Assembly (NCBI RefSeq): GCF_964355755.1
Contig: NC_092674.1
Location: 15,629,001-15,693,000 of the forward strand
Direction of reading: 5' to 3'
DNA: 64,000 bases
Source of the DNA: Antedon mediterranea
Taxonomy: Eukaryota; Echinodermata; Crinoidea; Comatulida; Antedonidae
Shown: positions 33,983 to 47,123 of the stretch, piece after piece
Layout of the letters: the number at the start of each line of letters is the position of its first letter
Position numbering within the stretch: the first letter of the stretch is position 1
The notes under the pieces: generated by a model
What the model saw: only the letters and a program-made list of their open reading frames with translations
What the model was told of the DNA's origin: nothing
Database searches by the model: none
Program-made: the position numbers and the translations under genes

Positions 33983-34175
33983 ATACTTACCTGGCACAGG
34001 AGCGACTTTGATCAGGAAGGAATGTCCTCCCAAGATGAGGCCTCAGCATTGCACACACGGCTGCAATTGACCCTTGCGATTGACCCTTGCGATTGACCCT
34101 TGTGATTCCCCCAAACGTGGGGAACTCGGGTGTATATTTTATGGTAGCGGGGGACTGCGTTCGCGCTAACCCCCA
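33983..34175 (+). pseudogene. U1 snRNA, edge copy with internal 13-bp triplication
   Basis: Starts ATACTTACCTGG like the others, but attgacccttgcg occurs three times between stems II and III, adding 26 nt. The neighbouring bases also differ. As the outermost copy it probably escapes homogenisation and is unlikely to fold normally. Confidence 0.8.
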
Positions 34176-34519
34176 CCCCAATTCGACATTAATATTAGAT
34201 AGCCTATGCAGTTCAAGATAATCGTTAGTTTAATTAAGAACACTTGATATATAACTATTTATGGTTACATTATCTGTTTTGAAACTTTGTTGGTTTGTAA
34301 CTATTTATTTTCCCATAACAACTATTGGTATAGCATATTAACAGGCGTTGAACGCTTCATAATTATTTCGAAGCGTACGAAGAATAATATCAAACTCTAG
34401 ATTAAACAAAATAAAGTAGTCTATTATAGAACTTACGTATTTAAATAATTTTATTACTTTCTGTTAAACGATAATTATATTTCACTTACAATATGTATAT
34501 TTATAGATATTTTATTTAC

Positions 34520-35371
34520 TTACATGTCATATTGTTCTTGTCGAAGAAGTTTGGCGATAGAAAACCTTTGACATTTTAGACTCAATGATGAAGACGTAGT
34601 ATGTACAGCGTTTAATTGTTCTGTTTCAGTTTGTAAGCAATGCTGTTTTTCTTCGCCATTTCTATCGCTGCAATTCAAGTGGTTTATGGATTGGAGATCT
34701 AGCTCCATCGGTGCATTGCGTGATATCGTATACAGGTATGCCACCCACTCGTTGTAAGTGTTGGATGTTACGTGGTACTTCGTTCCATTCACTATAATGA
34801 TATATGGCAGATAGTATTGCCAACCGTCTGTCAATCGATACCTATAACAAGAAAACAACATTATTTATTAATAACGATGATCATGTAAATAAATAATAAG
34901 GATAATCAATGGTATTTCTGTTAAAATTACAAATGTAAGGAGCATTACTAGTAAAATGACAAAAGTACTGTAACCGAATAAGTAATGTAAGTAAGTTGCA
35001 GGCAGTGAGTTTTATTTAAGAAAAGGTTATTACAAATAATGTGGTAGAAAGAAGTTTCGTATCGATCAGTAAATTACCTGTAAAAACCAACATTGTTATT
35101 GCAATGAATAAGTTGGTTTAATAATGTAAATCACATACCTGTGTCTGTCAACCTTTTCGATATACGGAGATTCACTGAAGATCTGTCGAACACATTCTCT
35201 GACATTCTTCATATTATACTTCTCCGGACAAATTTTATCAATAATGTGCAGCACGTTTAGAGAACCGCTGGTAGTATCTGGACAACGGAGAAGAGCCGCC
35301 ACAACAAGTTCTTGAAATGAGAGAGGCATCATCAATGTATCGGTGAGATCGGAGAACATCATGCAAGACAT
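34520..35371 (-). CDS. Unrecognised 184-residue protein in the U1 unit, copy 1 (reference description)
   Basis: Two exons, 35139-35371 and 34520-34841, join in phase 2 across a GT-AG intron (CACAG/GTATGT and TTGTTATAG/G) to give 184 residues. I do not recognise the family. Residues about 15-80 look like a winged helix: an amphipathic helix (SFQELVVAALL), a second helix (LNVLHIIDKI), a third (VRECVRQIF) and a basic end (KVDRHRYRL). The third part resembles forkhead recognition helices, which is inference only. Residues 80-135 are hydrophobic and aromatic (WQYYLPYIIIVNG); the C-terminus is polar. No signal peptide. It is tail to tail with the U1 gene of its unit and head to head with the next one. 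This copy has MKNV where the others have MRNV. Start chosen at the first M (MSCMMF); an upstream exon cannot be excluded. Confidence 0.6.
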
Positions 35372-35855
35372 ATTTAGGTTATTCGTCGTTCGGATAATAG
35401 TCGAATGGTAGCTTTTCAGATAATTCAGTTGACTTTAATAGTTGAATGCCGTAGAAATCAAAGGCACACCATTTTATAAATGTCTTTGTCGGTTAGATAT
35501 TAATGAAAGGACAAGAAAAACACAATAGAAACAATGGCTGCGTTGAGTAACGCGGGCGCAATCGCAACAATAAACAATTTTAAAACAATAGAAACGGTAA
35601 AGCAAAGAAAGCAGATGACACTTTAATGATTTGTCGGTATGAAATTACAACTTCCAATACTATTAAAAACAACTAGCATTTAAATTTAGTTGATATGAAA
35701 ATATGTTTGAGAATAGACTACAGTTAATGTAAGTTACAGAAGAGTATATTACTATTTACATTATGACACTGTAACTGAATATAAATACCAGAATGACACT
35801 TGTACAACGATACCAAGCCAATATGTCAGCTAAGAAGGTGGTATGGCGTTTAAGC
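35372..35855. promoter_or_regulatory. Head-to-head spacer between the coding gene and the next U1 gene
   Basis: About 480 bp that must contain both the U1 promoter (plus strand) and the promoter of the minus-strand gene. It recurs with little change in every unit. A 30-codon plus-strand frame starts at 35534 (MAALSNAG, good start context acaATGG) and ends at 35626. In three other copies it differs by amino-acid-changing substitutions only, so it is probably not a gene. PSE and enhancer motifs could not be assigned by eye. Confidence 0.5.
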
Positions 35856-36023
35856 ATACTTACCTGGCACAGGAGCGACTTTGATCAGGAAGGAATGTCC
35901 TCCCAAGATGAGGCCTCAGCATTGCACACACGGCTGCGGTTGACCCTTGCGATTCCCCCAAACGTGGGGAACTCGGGTGTATAATTTATGGTAGCGGGGG
36001 ACTGCGTTCGCGCTAACCCCCCA
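35856..36023 (+). ncRNA. U1 snRNA, copy 2 (reference description)
   Basis: The 5' end ATACTTACCTG pairs with 5' splice sites. Stem-loop I carries GATCAGGAAG (U1-70K site), stem-loop II carries ATTGCAC (U1A site), ATAATTTATGG is the Sm site, and GGGGGACTGCGTTCGCGC with AACCCCC is stem-loop IV. Standard copies are 167 nt (human 164); this one has an extra C in the last stem. RNA polymerase II snRNA promoter elements should lie in the conserved 60-110 nt upstream, but I cannot assign the PSE. A 3'-box-like GTTTAATTAAGAACA lies at 36077-36091, further off than usual. Product: core of the U1 snRNP that selects 5' splice sites. Confidence 0.95.
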
Positions 36024-36380
36024 CCCCAATTCGACATTAATATTAGATAAGCCTATGCAGTTCACGATAATCGTTAGTTTAATTAAGAACACTTGATATA
36101 TAACTATTTATGGTTACATTATCTGGTTTGAAACTTTGTCGGTTTGTAACTATTTATTTTCCCTTAACAACTATTGGTATAGCATATTGACAGGCGTTGA
36201 ACGCTTCATAATTATTTCGAAGCGTACGAAGAATAATATCAAACTCTAGATTAAACAAAATCAAGTAGTCTATTATAGAACTTAGGTATTTAAATAATTT
36301 TATTACTTTCTGTTAAACGATAATTATATTTCACTTACAATATGTATTAAATGCTATTTATTTATAGATATTTTATTTAT

Positions 36381-37232
36381 TTACATGTCATATTGTTCTT
36401 GTCGAAGAAGTTTGGCGATAGAAAACCTTTGACATTTTAGACTCAATGATGAAGACGTAGTATGTACAGCGTTTAATTGTTCTGTTTCAGTTTGTAAGCA
36501 ATGCTGTTTTTCTTCGCCATTTCTATCGCTGCAATTCAAGTGGTTTATGGATTGGAGATCTAGCTCCATCGGTGCATTGCGTGATATCGTATACAGGTAT
36601 GCCACCCACTCGTTGTAAGTGTTGGATGTTACGTGGTACTTCGTTCCATTCACTATAATGATATATGGCAGATAGTATTGCCAACCGTCTGTCAATCGAT
36701 ACCTATAACAAGAAAACAACATTATTTATTAATAACGATGATCATGTAAATAAATAATAAGGATAATCAATGGTATTTCTGTTAAAATTACAAATGTAAG
36801 GAGCATTACTAGTAAAATGACAAAAGTACTGTAACCGAATAAGTAATGTAAGTAAGTTGCAGGCAGTGAGTTTTATTTAAGAAAAGGTTATTACAAATAA
36901 TGTGGTAGAAAGAAGTTTCGTATCGATCAGTAAATTACCTGTAAAGGCCAACATTGTTATTGCAATGAATAAGTTGGTTTAATGATGTAAATCACATACC
37001 TGTGTCTGTCAACCTTTTCGATATACGGAGATTCACTGAAGATCTGTCGAACACATTCTCTGACATTCCTCATATTATACTTCTCCGGACAAATTTTATC
37101 AATAATGTGCAGCACGTTTAGAGAACCGCTGGTAGTATCTGGACAACGGAGAAGAGCCGCCACAACAAGTTCTTGAAATGAGAGAGGCATCATCAATGTA
37201 TCGGTGAGATCGGAGAACATCATGCAAGACAT
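36381..37232 (-). CDS. U1-unit protein, copy 2
   Basis: Exons 37000-37232 and 36381-36702. C-terminus RQEQYDM as in copy 1. The frame is open a few codons further upstream (MTNNLN). Confidence 0.6.
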
Positions 37233-37716
37233 ATTTAGGTTATTCGTCATTCGGATAATAGTCGAATGGTAGCTTTTCAGATAATTCAGTTGACTTTAAT
37301 AGTTGAATGCCGTAGAAATCAAAGGCACACCATTTTATAAATGTCTTTGTCGGTTAGATATTAATGAAAGAACAAGAAAAACACAATAGAAACAATGGCT
37401 GCGTTGAGTAACGCGGGCGCAATCGCAACAATAAACAATTTTAAAACAATAGAAACGGTAAAGCAAAGAAAGCAGATGACACTTTAATGATTTGTCGGTA
37501 TGAAATTACAACTTCCAATACTATTAAAAACAACTAGCATTTAAATTTAGTTGATATGAAAATATGTTTGAGAATAGACTACAGTTAATGTAAGTTACAG
37601 AAGAGTATATTACTATTTACATTATGACACTGTAACTGAATATAAATACCAGAATGACACTTGTACAACGATACCAAGCCAATATGTCAGCTAAGAAGGT
37701 GGTATGGCGTTTAAGC

Positions 37717-37883
37717 ATACTTACCTGGCACAGGAGCGACTTTGATCAGGAAGGAATGTCCTCCCAAGATGAGGCCTCAGCATTGCACACACGGCTGCGG
37801 TTGACCCTTGCGATTCCCCCAAACGTGGGGAACTCGGGTGTATAATTTATGGTAGCGGGGGACTGCGTTCGCGCTAACCCCCA
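37717..37883 (+). ncRNA. U1 snRNA, copy 3
   Basis: Standard 167-nt form; first gene of a short (1,697-bp) unit. Confidence 0.95.
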
Positions 37884-38149
37884 CCCCAATTCGACATTAA
37901 TATTAGATAAGCCTATGCAGTTCACGATAATCGTTAGTTTAATTAAGAACACTTGATATATAACTATTTATGGTTACATTATCTGTTTTGAAACTTTGTT
38001 GGTTTGTAACTATTTATTTTCCCTTAACAACTATTGGTATAGCATATTGACAGGCGTTGAACGCTTCATAATTATTTCGAAGCGTACGAAGAATAATATC
38101 AAACTCTAGATTAAACAAAATCAAGTAGTCTATTATAGAACTTACGTAT

Positions 38150-38929
38150 TTAAATAGTATGTACAGCGTTTAATTGTTCTGTTTCAGTTTGTAAGCAATG
38201 CTGTTTTTCTTCGCCATTTCTATCGCTGCAATTCAAGTGGTTTATGGATTGGAGATCTAGCTCCATCGGTGCATTGCGTGATATCGTATACAGGTATGCC
38301 ACCCACTCGTTGTAAGTGTTGGATGTTACGTGGTACTTCGTTCCATTCACTATAATGATATATGGCAGATAGTATTGCCAACCGTCTGTCAATCGATACC
38401 TATAACAAGAAAACAACATTATTTATTAATAACGATGATCATGTAAATAAATAATAAGGATAATCAATGGTATTTCTGTTAAAATTACAAATGTAAGGAG
38501 CATTACTAGTAAAATGACAAAAGTACTGTAACCGAATAAGAAATGTAAGTAAGTTGCAGGCAGTGAGTTTTATTTAAGAAAAGGTTATTACAAATAATGT
38601 GGTAGAAAGAAGTTTCGTATCGATCAGTAAATTACCTCTAAAGGCCAACATTGTTATTGCAATGAATAAGTTGGTTTAATAATGTAAATCACATACCTGT
38701 GTCTGTCAACCTTTTCGATATACGGAGATTCACTGAAGATCTGTCGAACACATTCTCTGACATTCCTCATATTATACTTCTCCGGACAAATTTTATCAAT
38801 AATGTGCAGCACGTTTAGAGAACCGCTGGTAGTATCTGGACAACGGAGAAGAGCCGCCACAACAAGTTCTTGAAATGAGAGAGGCATCATCAATGTATCG
38901 GTGAGATCGGAGAACATCATGCAAGACAT
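38150..38929 (-). CDS. U1-unit protein, copy 3, short form
   Basis: Exons 38697-38929 and 38150-38399. The 163-bp deletion replaces the last 25 residues by Ile-stop after NAVHT, giving 160 residues. Confidence 0.55.
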
Positions 38930-39413
38930 ATTTAGGTTATTCGTCGTTCGGATAATAGTCGAATGGTAGCTTTTCAGATAATTCAGTTGACTTTAATAGT
39001 TGAATGCCGTAGAAATCAAAGGCACACCATTTTATAAATGTCTTTGTCGGTTAGATATTAATGAAAGAACAAGAAAAACACAATAGAAACAATGGCTGCG
39101 TTGAGTAACGCGGGCGCAATCGCAACAATAAACAATTTTAAAACAATAGAAACGGTAAAGCAAAGAAAGCAGATGACACTTTAATGATTTGTCGGTATAA
39201 AATTACAACTTCCAATACTATTAAAAACAACTAGCATTTAAATTTAGTTGATATGAAAATATGTTTGAGAATAGACTACAGTTAATGTAAGTTACAGAAG
39301 AGTATATTACTATTTACATTATGACACTGTAACTGAATATAAATACCAGAATGACACTTGTACAACGATACCAAGCCAATATGTCAGCTAAGAAGGTGGT
39401 ATGGCGTTTAAGC

Positions 39414-39580
39414 ATACTTACCTGGCACAGGAGCGACTTTGATCAGGAAGGAATGTCCTCCCAAGATGAGGCCTCAGCATTGCACACACGGCTGCGGTTG
39501 ACCCTTGCGATTCCCCCAAACGTGGGGAACTCGGGTGTATAATTTATGGTAGCGGGGGACTGCGTTCGCGCTAACCCCCA
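39414..39580 (+). ncRNA. U1 snRNA, copy 4
   Basis: Standard form; long unit. Confidence 0.95.
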
Positions 39581-39937
39581 CCCCAATTCGACATTAATAT
39601 TAGATAAGCCTATGCAGTTCACGATAATCGTTAGTTTAATTAAGAACACTTGATATATAACTATTTATGGTTACATTATCTGTTTTGAAACTTTGTTGGT
39701 TTGTAACTATTTATTTTCCCTTAACAACTATTGGTATAGCATATTGACAGGCGTTGAACGCTTCATAATTATTTCGAAGCGTACGAAGAATAATATCAAA
39801 CTCTAGATTAAACAAAATCAAGTAGTCTATTATAGAACTTAGGTATTTAAATAATTTTATTACTTTCTGTTAAACGATAATTATATTTCACTTACAATAT
39901 GTATTAAATGCTATTTATTTATAGATATTTTATTTAT

Positions 39938-40789
39938 TTACATGTCATATTGTTCTTTTCGAAGAAGTTTGGCGATAGAAAACCTTTGACATTTTAGACT
40001 CAATGATGAAGACGTAGTATGTACAGCGTTTAATTGTTCTGTTTCAGTTTGTAAGCAATGCTGTTTTTCTTCGCCATTTCTATCGCTGCAATTCAAGTGG
40101 TTTATGGATTGGAGATCTAGCTCCATCGGTGCATTGCGTGATATCGTATACAGGTATGCCACCCACTCGTTGTAAGTATTGGATGTTACGTGGTACTTCG
40201 TTCCATTCACTATAATGATATATGGCAGATAGTATTGCCAACCGTCTGTCAATCGATACCTATAACAAGAAAACAACATTATTTATTAATAACGATGATC
40301 ATGTAAATAAATAATAAGGATAATCAATGGTATTTCTGTTAAAATTACAAATGTAAGGAGCATTACTAGTAAAATGACAAAAGTATTGTAACCGAATAAG
40401 TAATGTAAGTAAGTTGCAGGCAGTGAGTTTTATTTAAGAAAAGGTTATTACAAATAATGTGGTAGAAAGAAGTTTCGTATCGATCATTAAATTACCTGTA
40501 AAGGCCAACATTGTTATTGCAATGAATAAGTTGGTTTAATAATGTAAATCACATACCTGTGTCTGTCAACCTTTTCGATATACGGAGATTCATTGAAGAT
40601 CTGTCGAACACATTCTCTGACATTCCTCATATTATACTTCTCCGGACAAATTTTATCAATAATGTGCAGCACGTTTAGAGAACCGCTGGTAGTATCTGGA
40701 CAACGGAGAAGAGCCGCCACAACAAGTTCTTGAAATGAGAGAGGCATCATCAATGTATCGGTGAGATCGGAGAACATCATGCAAGACAT
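39938..40789 (-). CDS. U1-unit protein, copy 4
   Basis: Long form; QIFNESP variant (Ser to Asn in the third helix) and RKEQYDM end. Confidence 0.6.
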
Positions 40790-41273
40790 ATTTAGGTTAT
40801 TCGTCGTTCGGACAATAGTCGAATGGTAGCTTTTCAGATAATTCAGTTGACTTTAATAGTTGAATGCCGTAGAAATCAAAGGCACACCATTTTATAAATG
40901 TCTTTGTCGGTTAGATATTAATGAAAGAACAAGAAAAACACAATAGAAACAATGGCTGCGTTTAGTAACGCGGGCGCAATCGCAACAATAAACAATTTTA
41001 AAACAATAGAAACGGTAAAGCAAAGAAAGCAGATGACACTTTAATGATTTGTCGGTATGAAATTACAACTTCCAATACTATTAAAAACAACTAGCATTTA
41101 AATTTAGTTGATATGAAAATATGTTTGAGAATAGACTACAGTTAATGTAAGTTACAGAAGAGTATATTACTATTTACATTATGACACTGTAACTGAATAT
41201 AAATACCAGAATGACACTTGTACAACGATACCAAGCCAATATGTCAGCTAAGAAGGTGGTATGGCGTTTAAGC

Positions 41274-41440
41274 ATACTTACCTGGCACAGGAGCGACTTT
41301 GATCAGGAAGGAATGTCCTCCCAAGATGAGGCCTCAGCATTGCACACACGGCTGCGGTTGACCCTTGCGATTCCCCCAAACGTGGGGAACTCGGGTGTAT
41401 AATTTATGGTAGCGGGGGACTGCGTTCGCGCTAACCCCCA
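41274..41440 (+). ncRNA. U1 snRNA, copy 5
   Basis: Standard form; downstream flank has gactttaat instead of gacattaat. Confidence 0.95.
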
Positions 41441-41797
41441 CCCCAATTCGACTTTAATATTAGATAAGCCTATGCAGTTCACGATAATCGTTAGTTTAAT
41501 TAAAAACACTTGATATATAACTATTTATGGTTACATTATCTGTTTTGAAACTTTGTTGGTTTGTAACTATTTATTTTCCCTTAACAACTATTGGTATAGC
41601 ATATTGACAGGCGTTGAACGCTTCATAATTATTTCGAAGCGTACGAAGAATAATATCAAACTCTAGATTAAACAAAATCAAGTAGTCTATTATAGAACTT
41701 AGGTATTTAAATAATTTTATTACTTTCTGTTAAACGATAATTATATTTCACTTACAATATGTATTAAATGCTATTTATTTATAGATATTTTATTTAT

Positions 41798-42649
41798 TTA
41801 CATGTCATATTGTTCTTTTCGAAGAAGTTTGGCGATAGAAAACCTTTGACATTTTAGACTCAATGATGAAGACGTAGTATGTACAGCGTTTAATTGTTCT
41901 GTTTCAGTTTGTAAGCAATGCTGTTTTTCTTCGCCATTTCTATCGCTGCAATTCAAGTGGTTTATGGATTGGAGATCTAGCTCCATCGGTGCATTGCGTG
42001 ATATCGTATACAGGTATGCCACCCACTCGTTGTAAGTGTTGGATGTTACGTGGTACTTCGTTCCATTCACTATAATGATATATGGCAGATAGTATTGCCA
42101 ACCGTCTGTCAATCGATACCTATAACAAGAAAACAACATTATTTATTAATAACGATGATCATGTAAATAAATAATAAGGATAATCAATGGTATTTTTGTT
42201 AAAATTACGAATGTAAGGAGCATTACTAGTAAAATGACAAAAGTACTGTAACCGAATAAGTAATGTAAGTAAGTTGCAGGCAGTGAGTTTTATTTAAGAA
42301 AAGGTTATTACAAATAATGTGGTAGAAAGAAGTTTCGTATCGATCAGTAAATTACCTCTAAAGGCCAACATTGTTATTGCAATGAATAAGTTGGTTTAAT
42401 AATGTAAATCACATACCTGTGTCTGTCAACCTTTTCGATATACGGAGATTCACTGAAGATCTGTCGAACACATTCTCTGACATTCCTCATATTATACTTC
42501 TCCGGACAAATTTTATCAATAATGTGCAGCACGTTTAGAGAACCGCTGGTAGTATCTGGACAACGGAGAAGAGCCGCCACAACAAGTTCTTGAAATGAGA
42601 GAGGCATCATCAATGTATCGGTGAGATCGGAGAACATCATGCAAGACAT
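41798..42649 (-). CDS. U1-unit protein, copy 5
   Basis: Long form with QIFSESP and RKEQYDM. The intron carries a tttttgttaaaattacgaat variant shared with copy 10. Confidence 0.6.
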
Positions 42650-43133
42650 ATTTAGGTTATTCGTCGTTCGGATAATAGTCGAATGGTAGCTTTTCAGATA
42701 ATTCAGTTGACTTTAATAGTTGAATGCCGTAGAAATCAAAGGCACACCATTTTATAAATGTCTTTGTCGGTTAGATATTAATGAAAGAACAAGAAAAACA
42801 CAATAGAAACAATGGCTGCGTTGAGTAACGCGGGCGCAATCGCAACAATAAACAATTTTAAAACAATAGAAACGGTAAAGCAAAGAAAGCAGATGACACT
42901 TTAATGATTTGTCGGTATGAAATTACAACTTCCAATACTATTAAAAACAACTAGCATTTAAATTTAGTTGATATGAAAATATGTTTGAGAATAGACTACA
43001 GTTAATGTAAGTTACAGAAGAGTATATTACTATTTACATTATGACACTGTAACTGAATATAAATACCAGAATGACACTTGTACAACGATACCAAGCCAAT
43101 ATGTCAGCTAAGAAGGTGGTATGGCGTTTAAGC

Positions 43134-43300
43134 ATACTTACCTGGCACAGGAGCGACTTTGATCAGGAAGGAATGTCCTCCCAAGATGAGGCCTCAGCAT
43201 TGCACACACGGCTGCGGTTGACCCTTGCGATTCCCCCAAACGTGGGGAACTCGGGTGTATAATTTATGGTAGCGGGGGACTGCGTTCGCGCTAACCCCCA
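43134..43300 (+). ncRNA. U1 snRNA, copy 6
   Basis: Standard form; short unit. Confidence 0.95.
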
Positions 43301-43566
43301 CCCCAATTCGACATTAATATTAGATAAGCCTATGCAGTTCACGATAATCGTTAGTTTAATTAAGAACACTTGATATATAACTATTTATGGTTACATTATC
43401 TGTTTTGAAACTTTGTTGGTTTGTAACTATTTATTTTCCCTTAACAACTATTGGTATAGCATATTGACAGGCGTTGAACGCTTCATAATTATTTCGAAGC
43501 GTACGAAGAATAATATCAAACTCTAGATTAAACAAAATCAAGTAGTCTATTATAGAACTTACGTAT

Positions 43567-44346
43567 TTAAATAGTATGTACAGCGTTTAATTGTTCTGTT
43601 TCAGTTTGTAAGCAATGCTGTTTTTCTTCGCCATTTCTATCGCTGCAATTCAAGTGGTTTATGGATTGGAGATCTAGCTCCATCGGTGCATTGCGTGATA
43701 TCGTATACAGGTATGCCACCCACTCGTTGTAAGTGTTGGATGTTACGTGGTACTTCGTTCCATTCACTATAATGATATATGGCAGATAGTATTGCCAACC
43801 GTCTGTCAATCGATACCTATAACAAGAAAACAACATTATTTATTAATAACGATGATCATGTAAATAAATAATAAGGATAATCAATGGTATTTCTGTTAAA
43901 ATTACAAATGTAAGGAGCATTACTAGTAAAATGACAAAAGTACTGTAACCGAATAAGAAATGTAAGTAAGTTGCAGGCAGTGAGTTTTATTTAAGAAAAG
44001 GTTATTACAAATAATGTGGTAGAAAGAAGTTTCGTATCGATCAGTAAATTACCTCTAAAGGCCAACATTGTTATTGCAATGAATAAGTTGGTTTAATAAT
44101 GTAAATCACATACCTGTGTCTGTCAACCTTTTCGATATACGGAGATTCACTGAAGATCTGTCGAACACATTCTCTGACATTCCTCATATTATACTTCTCC
44201 GGACAAATTTTATCAATAATGTGCAGCACGTTTAGAGAACCGCTGGTAGTATCTGGACAACGGAGAAGAGCCGCCACAACAAGTTCTTGAAATGAGAGAG
44301 GCATCATCAATGTATCGGTGAGATCGGAGAACATCATGCAAGACAT
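43567..44346 (-). CDS. U1-unit protein, copy 6, short form
   Basis: Same deletion junction as copy 3; 160 residues. Confidence 0.55.
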
Positions 44347-44830
44347 ATTTAGGTTATTCGTCGTTCGGATAATAGTCGAATGGTAGCTTTTCAGATAATT
44401 CAGTTGACTTTAATAGTTGAATGCCGTAGAAATCAAAGGCACACCATTTTATAAATGTCTTTGTCGGTTAGATATTAATGAAAGAACAAGAAAAACACAA
44501 TAGAAACAATGACTGCGTTGAGTAACGCGGGCGCAATCGCAACAATAAACAATTTTAAAACAATAGAAACGGTAAAGCAAAGAAAGCAGATGACACTTTA
44601 ATGATTTGTCGGTATAAAATTACAACTTCCAATACTATTAAAAACAACTAGCATTTAAATTTAGTTGATATGAAAATATGTTTGAGAATAGACTACAGTT
44701 AATGTAAGTTACAGAAGAGTATATTACTATTTACATTATGACACTGTAACTGAATATAAATACCAGAATGACACTTGTACAACGATACCAAGCCAATATG
44801 TCAGCTAAGAAGGTGGTATGGCGTTTAAGC

Positions 44831-44997
44831 ATACTTACCTGGCACAGGAGCGACTTTGATCAGGAAGGAATGTCCTCCCAAGATGAGGCCTCAGCATTGC
44901 ACACACGGCTGCGGTTGACCCTTGCGATTCCCCCAAACGTGGGGAACTCGGGTGTATAATTTATGGTAGCGGGGGACTGCGTTCGCGCTAACCCCCA
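44831..44997 (+). ncRNA. U1 snRNA, copy 7
   Basis: Standard form; long unit. Confidence 0.95.
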
Positions 44998-45354
44998 CCC
45001 CAATTCGACATTAATATTAGATAAGCCTATGCAGTTCACGATAATCGTTAGTTTAATTAAGAACACTTGATATATAACTATTTATGGTTACATTATCTGT
45101 TTTGAAACTTTGTTGGTTTGTAACTATTTATTTTCCCTTAACAACTATTGGTATAGCATATTGACAGGCGTTGAACGCTTCATAATTATTTCGAAGCGTA
45201 CGAAGAATAATATCAAACTCTAGATTAAACAAAATCAAGTAGTCTATTATAGAACTTAGGTATTTAAATAATTTTATTACTTTCTGTTAAACGATAATTA
45301 TATTTCACTTACAATATGTATTAAATGCTATTTATTTATAGATATTTTATTTAT

Positions 45355-46206
45355 TTACATGTCATATTGTTCTTTTCGAAGAAGTTTGGCGATAGAAAAC
45401 CTTTGACATTTTAGACTCAATGATGAAGACGTAGTATGTACAGCGTTTAATTGTTCTGTTTCAGTTTGTAAGCAATGCTGTTTTTCTTCGCCATTTCTAT
45501 CGCTGCAATTCAAGTGGTTTATGGATTGGAGATCTAGCTCCATCGGTGCATTGCGTGATATCGTATACAGGTATGCCACCCACTCGTTGTAAGTATTGGA
45601 TGTTACGTGGTACTTCGTTCCATTCACTATAATGATATATGGCAGATAGTATTGCCAACCGTCTGTCAATCGATACCTATAACAAGAAAACAACATTATT
45701 TATTAATAACGATGATCATGTAAATAAATAATAAGGATAATCAATGGTATTTCTGTTAAAATTACAAATGTAAGGAGCATTACTAGTAAAATGACAAAAG
45801 TATTGTAACCGAATAAGTAATGTAAGTAAGTTGCAGGCAGTGAGTTTTATTTAAGAAAAGGTTATTACAAATAATGTGGTAGAAAGAAGTTTCGTATCGA
45901 TCATTAAATTACCTGTAAAGGCCAACATTGTTATTGCAATGAATAAGTTGGTTTAATAATGTAAATCACATACCTGTGTCTGTCAACCTTTTCGATATAC
46001 GGAGATTCATTGAAGATCTGTCGAACACATTCTCTGACATTCCTCATATTATACTTCTCCGGACAAATTTTATCAATAATGTGCAGCACGTTTAGAGAAC
46101 CGCTGGTAGTATCTGGACAACGGAGAAGAGCCGCCACAACAAGTTCTTGAAATGAGAGAGGCATCATCAATGTATCGGTGAGATCGGAGAACATCATGCA
46201 AGACAT
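45355..46206 (-). CDS. U1-unit protein, copy 7
   Basis: Long form, QIFNESP variant. Confidence 0.6.
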
Positions 46207-46690
46207 ATTTAGGTTATTCGTCGTTCGGATAATAGTCGAATGGTAGCTTTTCAGATAATTCAGTTGACTTTAATAGTTGAATGCCGTAGAAATCAAAGGC
46301 ACACCATTTTAAAAATGTCTTTGTCGGTTAGATATTAATGAAAGAACAAGAAAAACACAATAGAAACAATGGCTGCGTTGAGTAACGCGGGCGCAATCGC
46401 AACAATAAACAATTTTAAAACAATAGAAACGGTAAAGCAAAGAAAGCAGATGACACTTTAATGATTTGTCGGTATGAAATTACAACTTCCAATACTATTA
46501 AAAACAACTAGCATTTAAATTTAGTTGATATGAAAATATGTTTGAGAATAGACTACAGTTAATGTAAGTTACAGAAGAGTATATTACTATTTACATTATG
46601 ACACTGTAACTGAATATAAATACCAGAATGACACTTGTACAACGATACCAAGCCAATATGTCAGCTAAGAAGGTGGTATGGCGTTTAAGC

Positions 46691-46857
46691 ATACTTACCT
46701 GGCACAGGAGCGACTTTGATCAGGAAGGAATGTCCTCTCAAGATGAGGCCTCAGCATTGCACACACGGCTGCGGTTGACCCTTGCGATTCCCCCAAACGT
46801 GGGGAACTCGGGTGTATAATTTATGGTAGCGGGGGACTGCGTTCGCGCTAACCCCCA
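46691..46857 (+). ncRNA. U1 snRNA, copy 8
   Basis: C to T in the stem I region (gtcctctcaag); short unit. The change is shared with copy 9. Confidence 0.95.
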
Positions 46858-47123
46858 CCCCAATTCGACATTAATATTAGATAAGCCTATGCAGTTCACG
46901 ATAATCGTTAGTTTAATTAAAAACACTTGATATATAACTATTTATGGTTACATTATCTGTTTTGAAACTTTGTTGGTTTGTAACTATTTATTTTCCCTTA
47001 ACAACTATTGGTATAGCATATTGACAGGCGTTGAACGCTTCATAATTATTTCGAAGCGTACGAAGAATAATATCAAACTCTAGATTAAACAAAATCAAGT
47101 AGTCTATTATAGAACTTACGTAT

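Noticed and set aside
35534-35626. 30-codon plus-strand frame (MAALSNAG) present in each U1 unit
   Set aside because: Differences seen between copies change the amino acid each time, so there is no sign of protein constraint; kept only as a note in the spacer entry.
35793-35984. 63-codon plus-strand frame repeated in most units
   Set aside because: It is the U1 gene and its promoter read as protein; the RNA signals explain the conservation.
37746-37952. 68-codon minus-strand frame repeated in most units
   Set aside because: Antisense of U1 and its 3' flank; no domain and no splice or start support.
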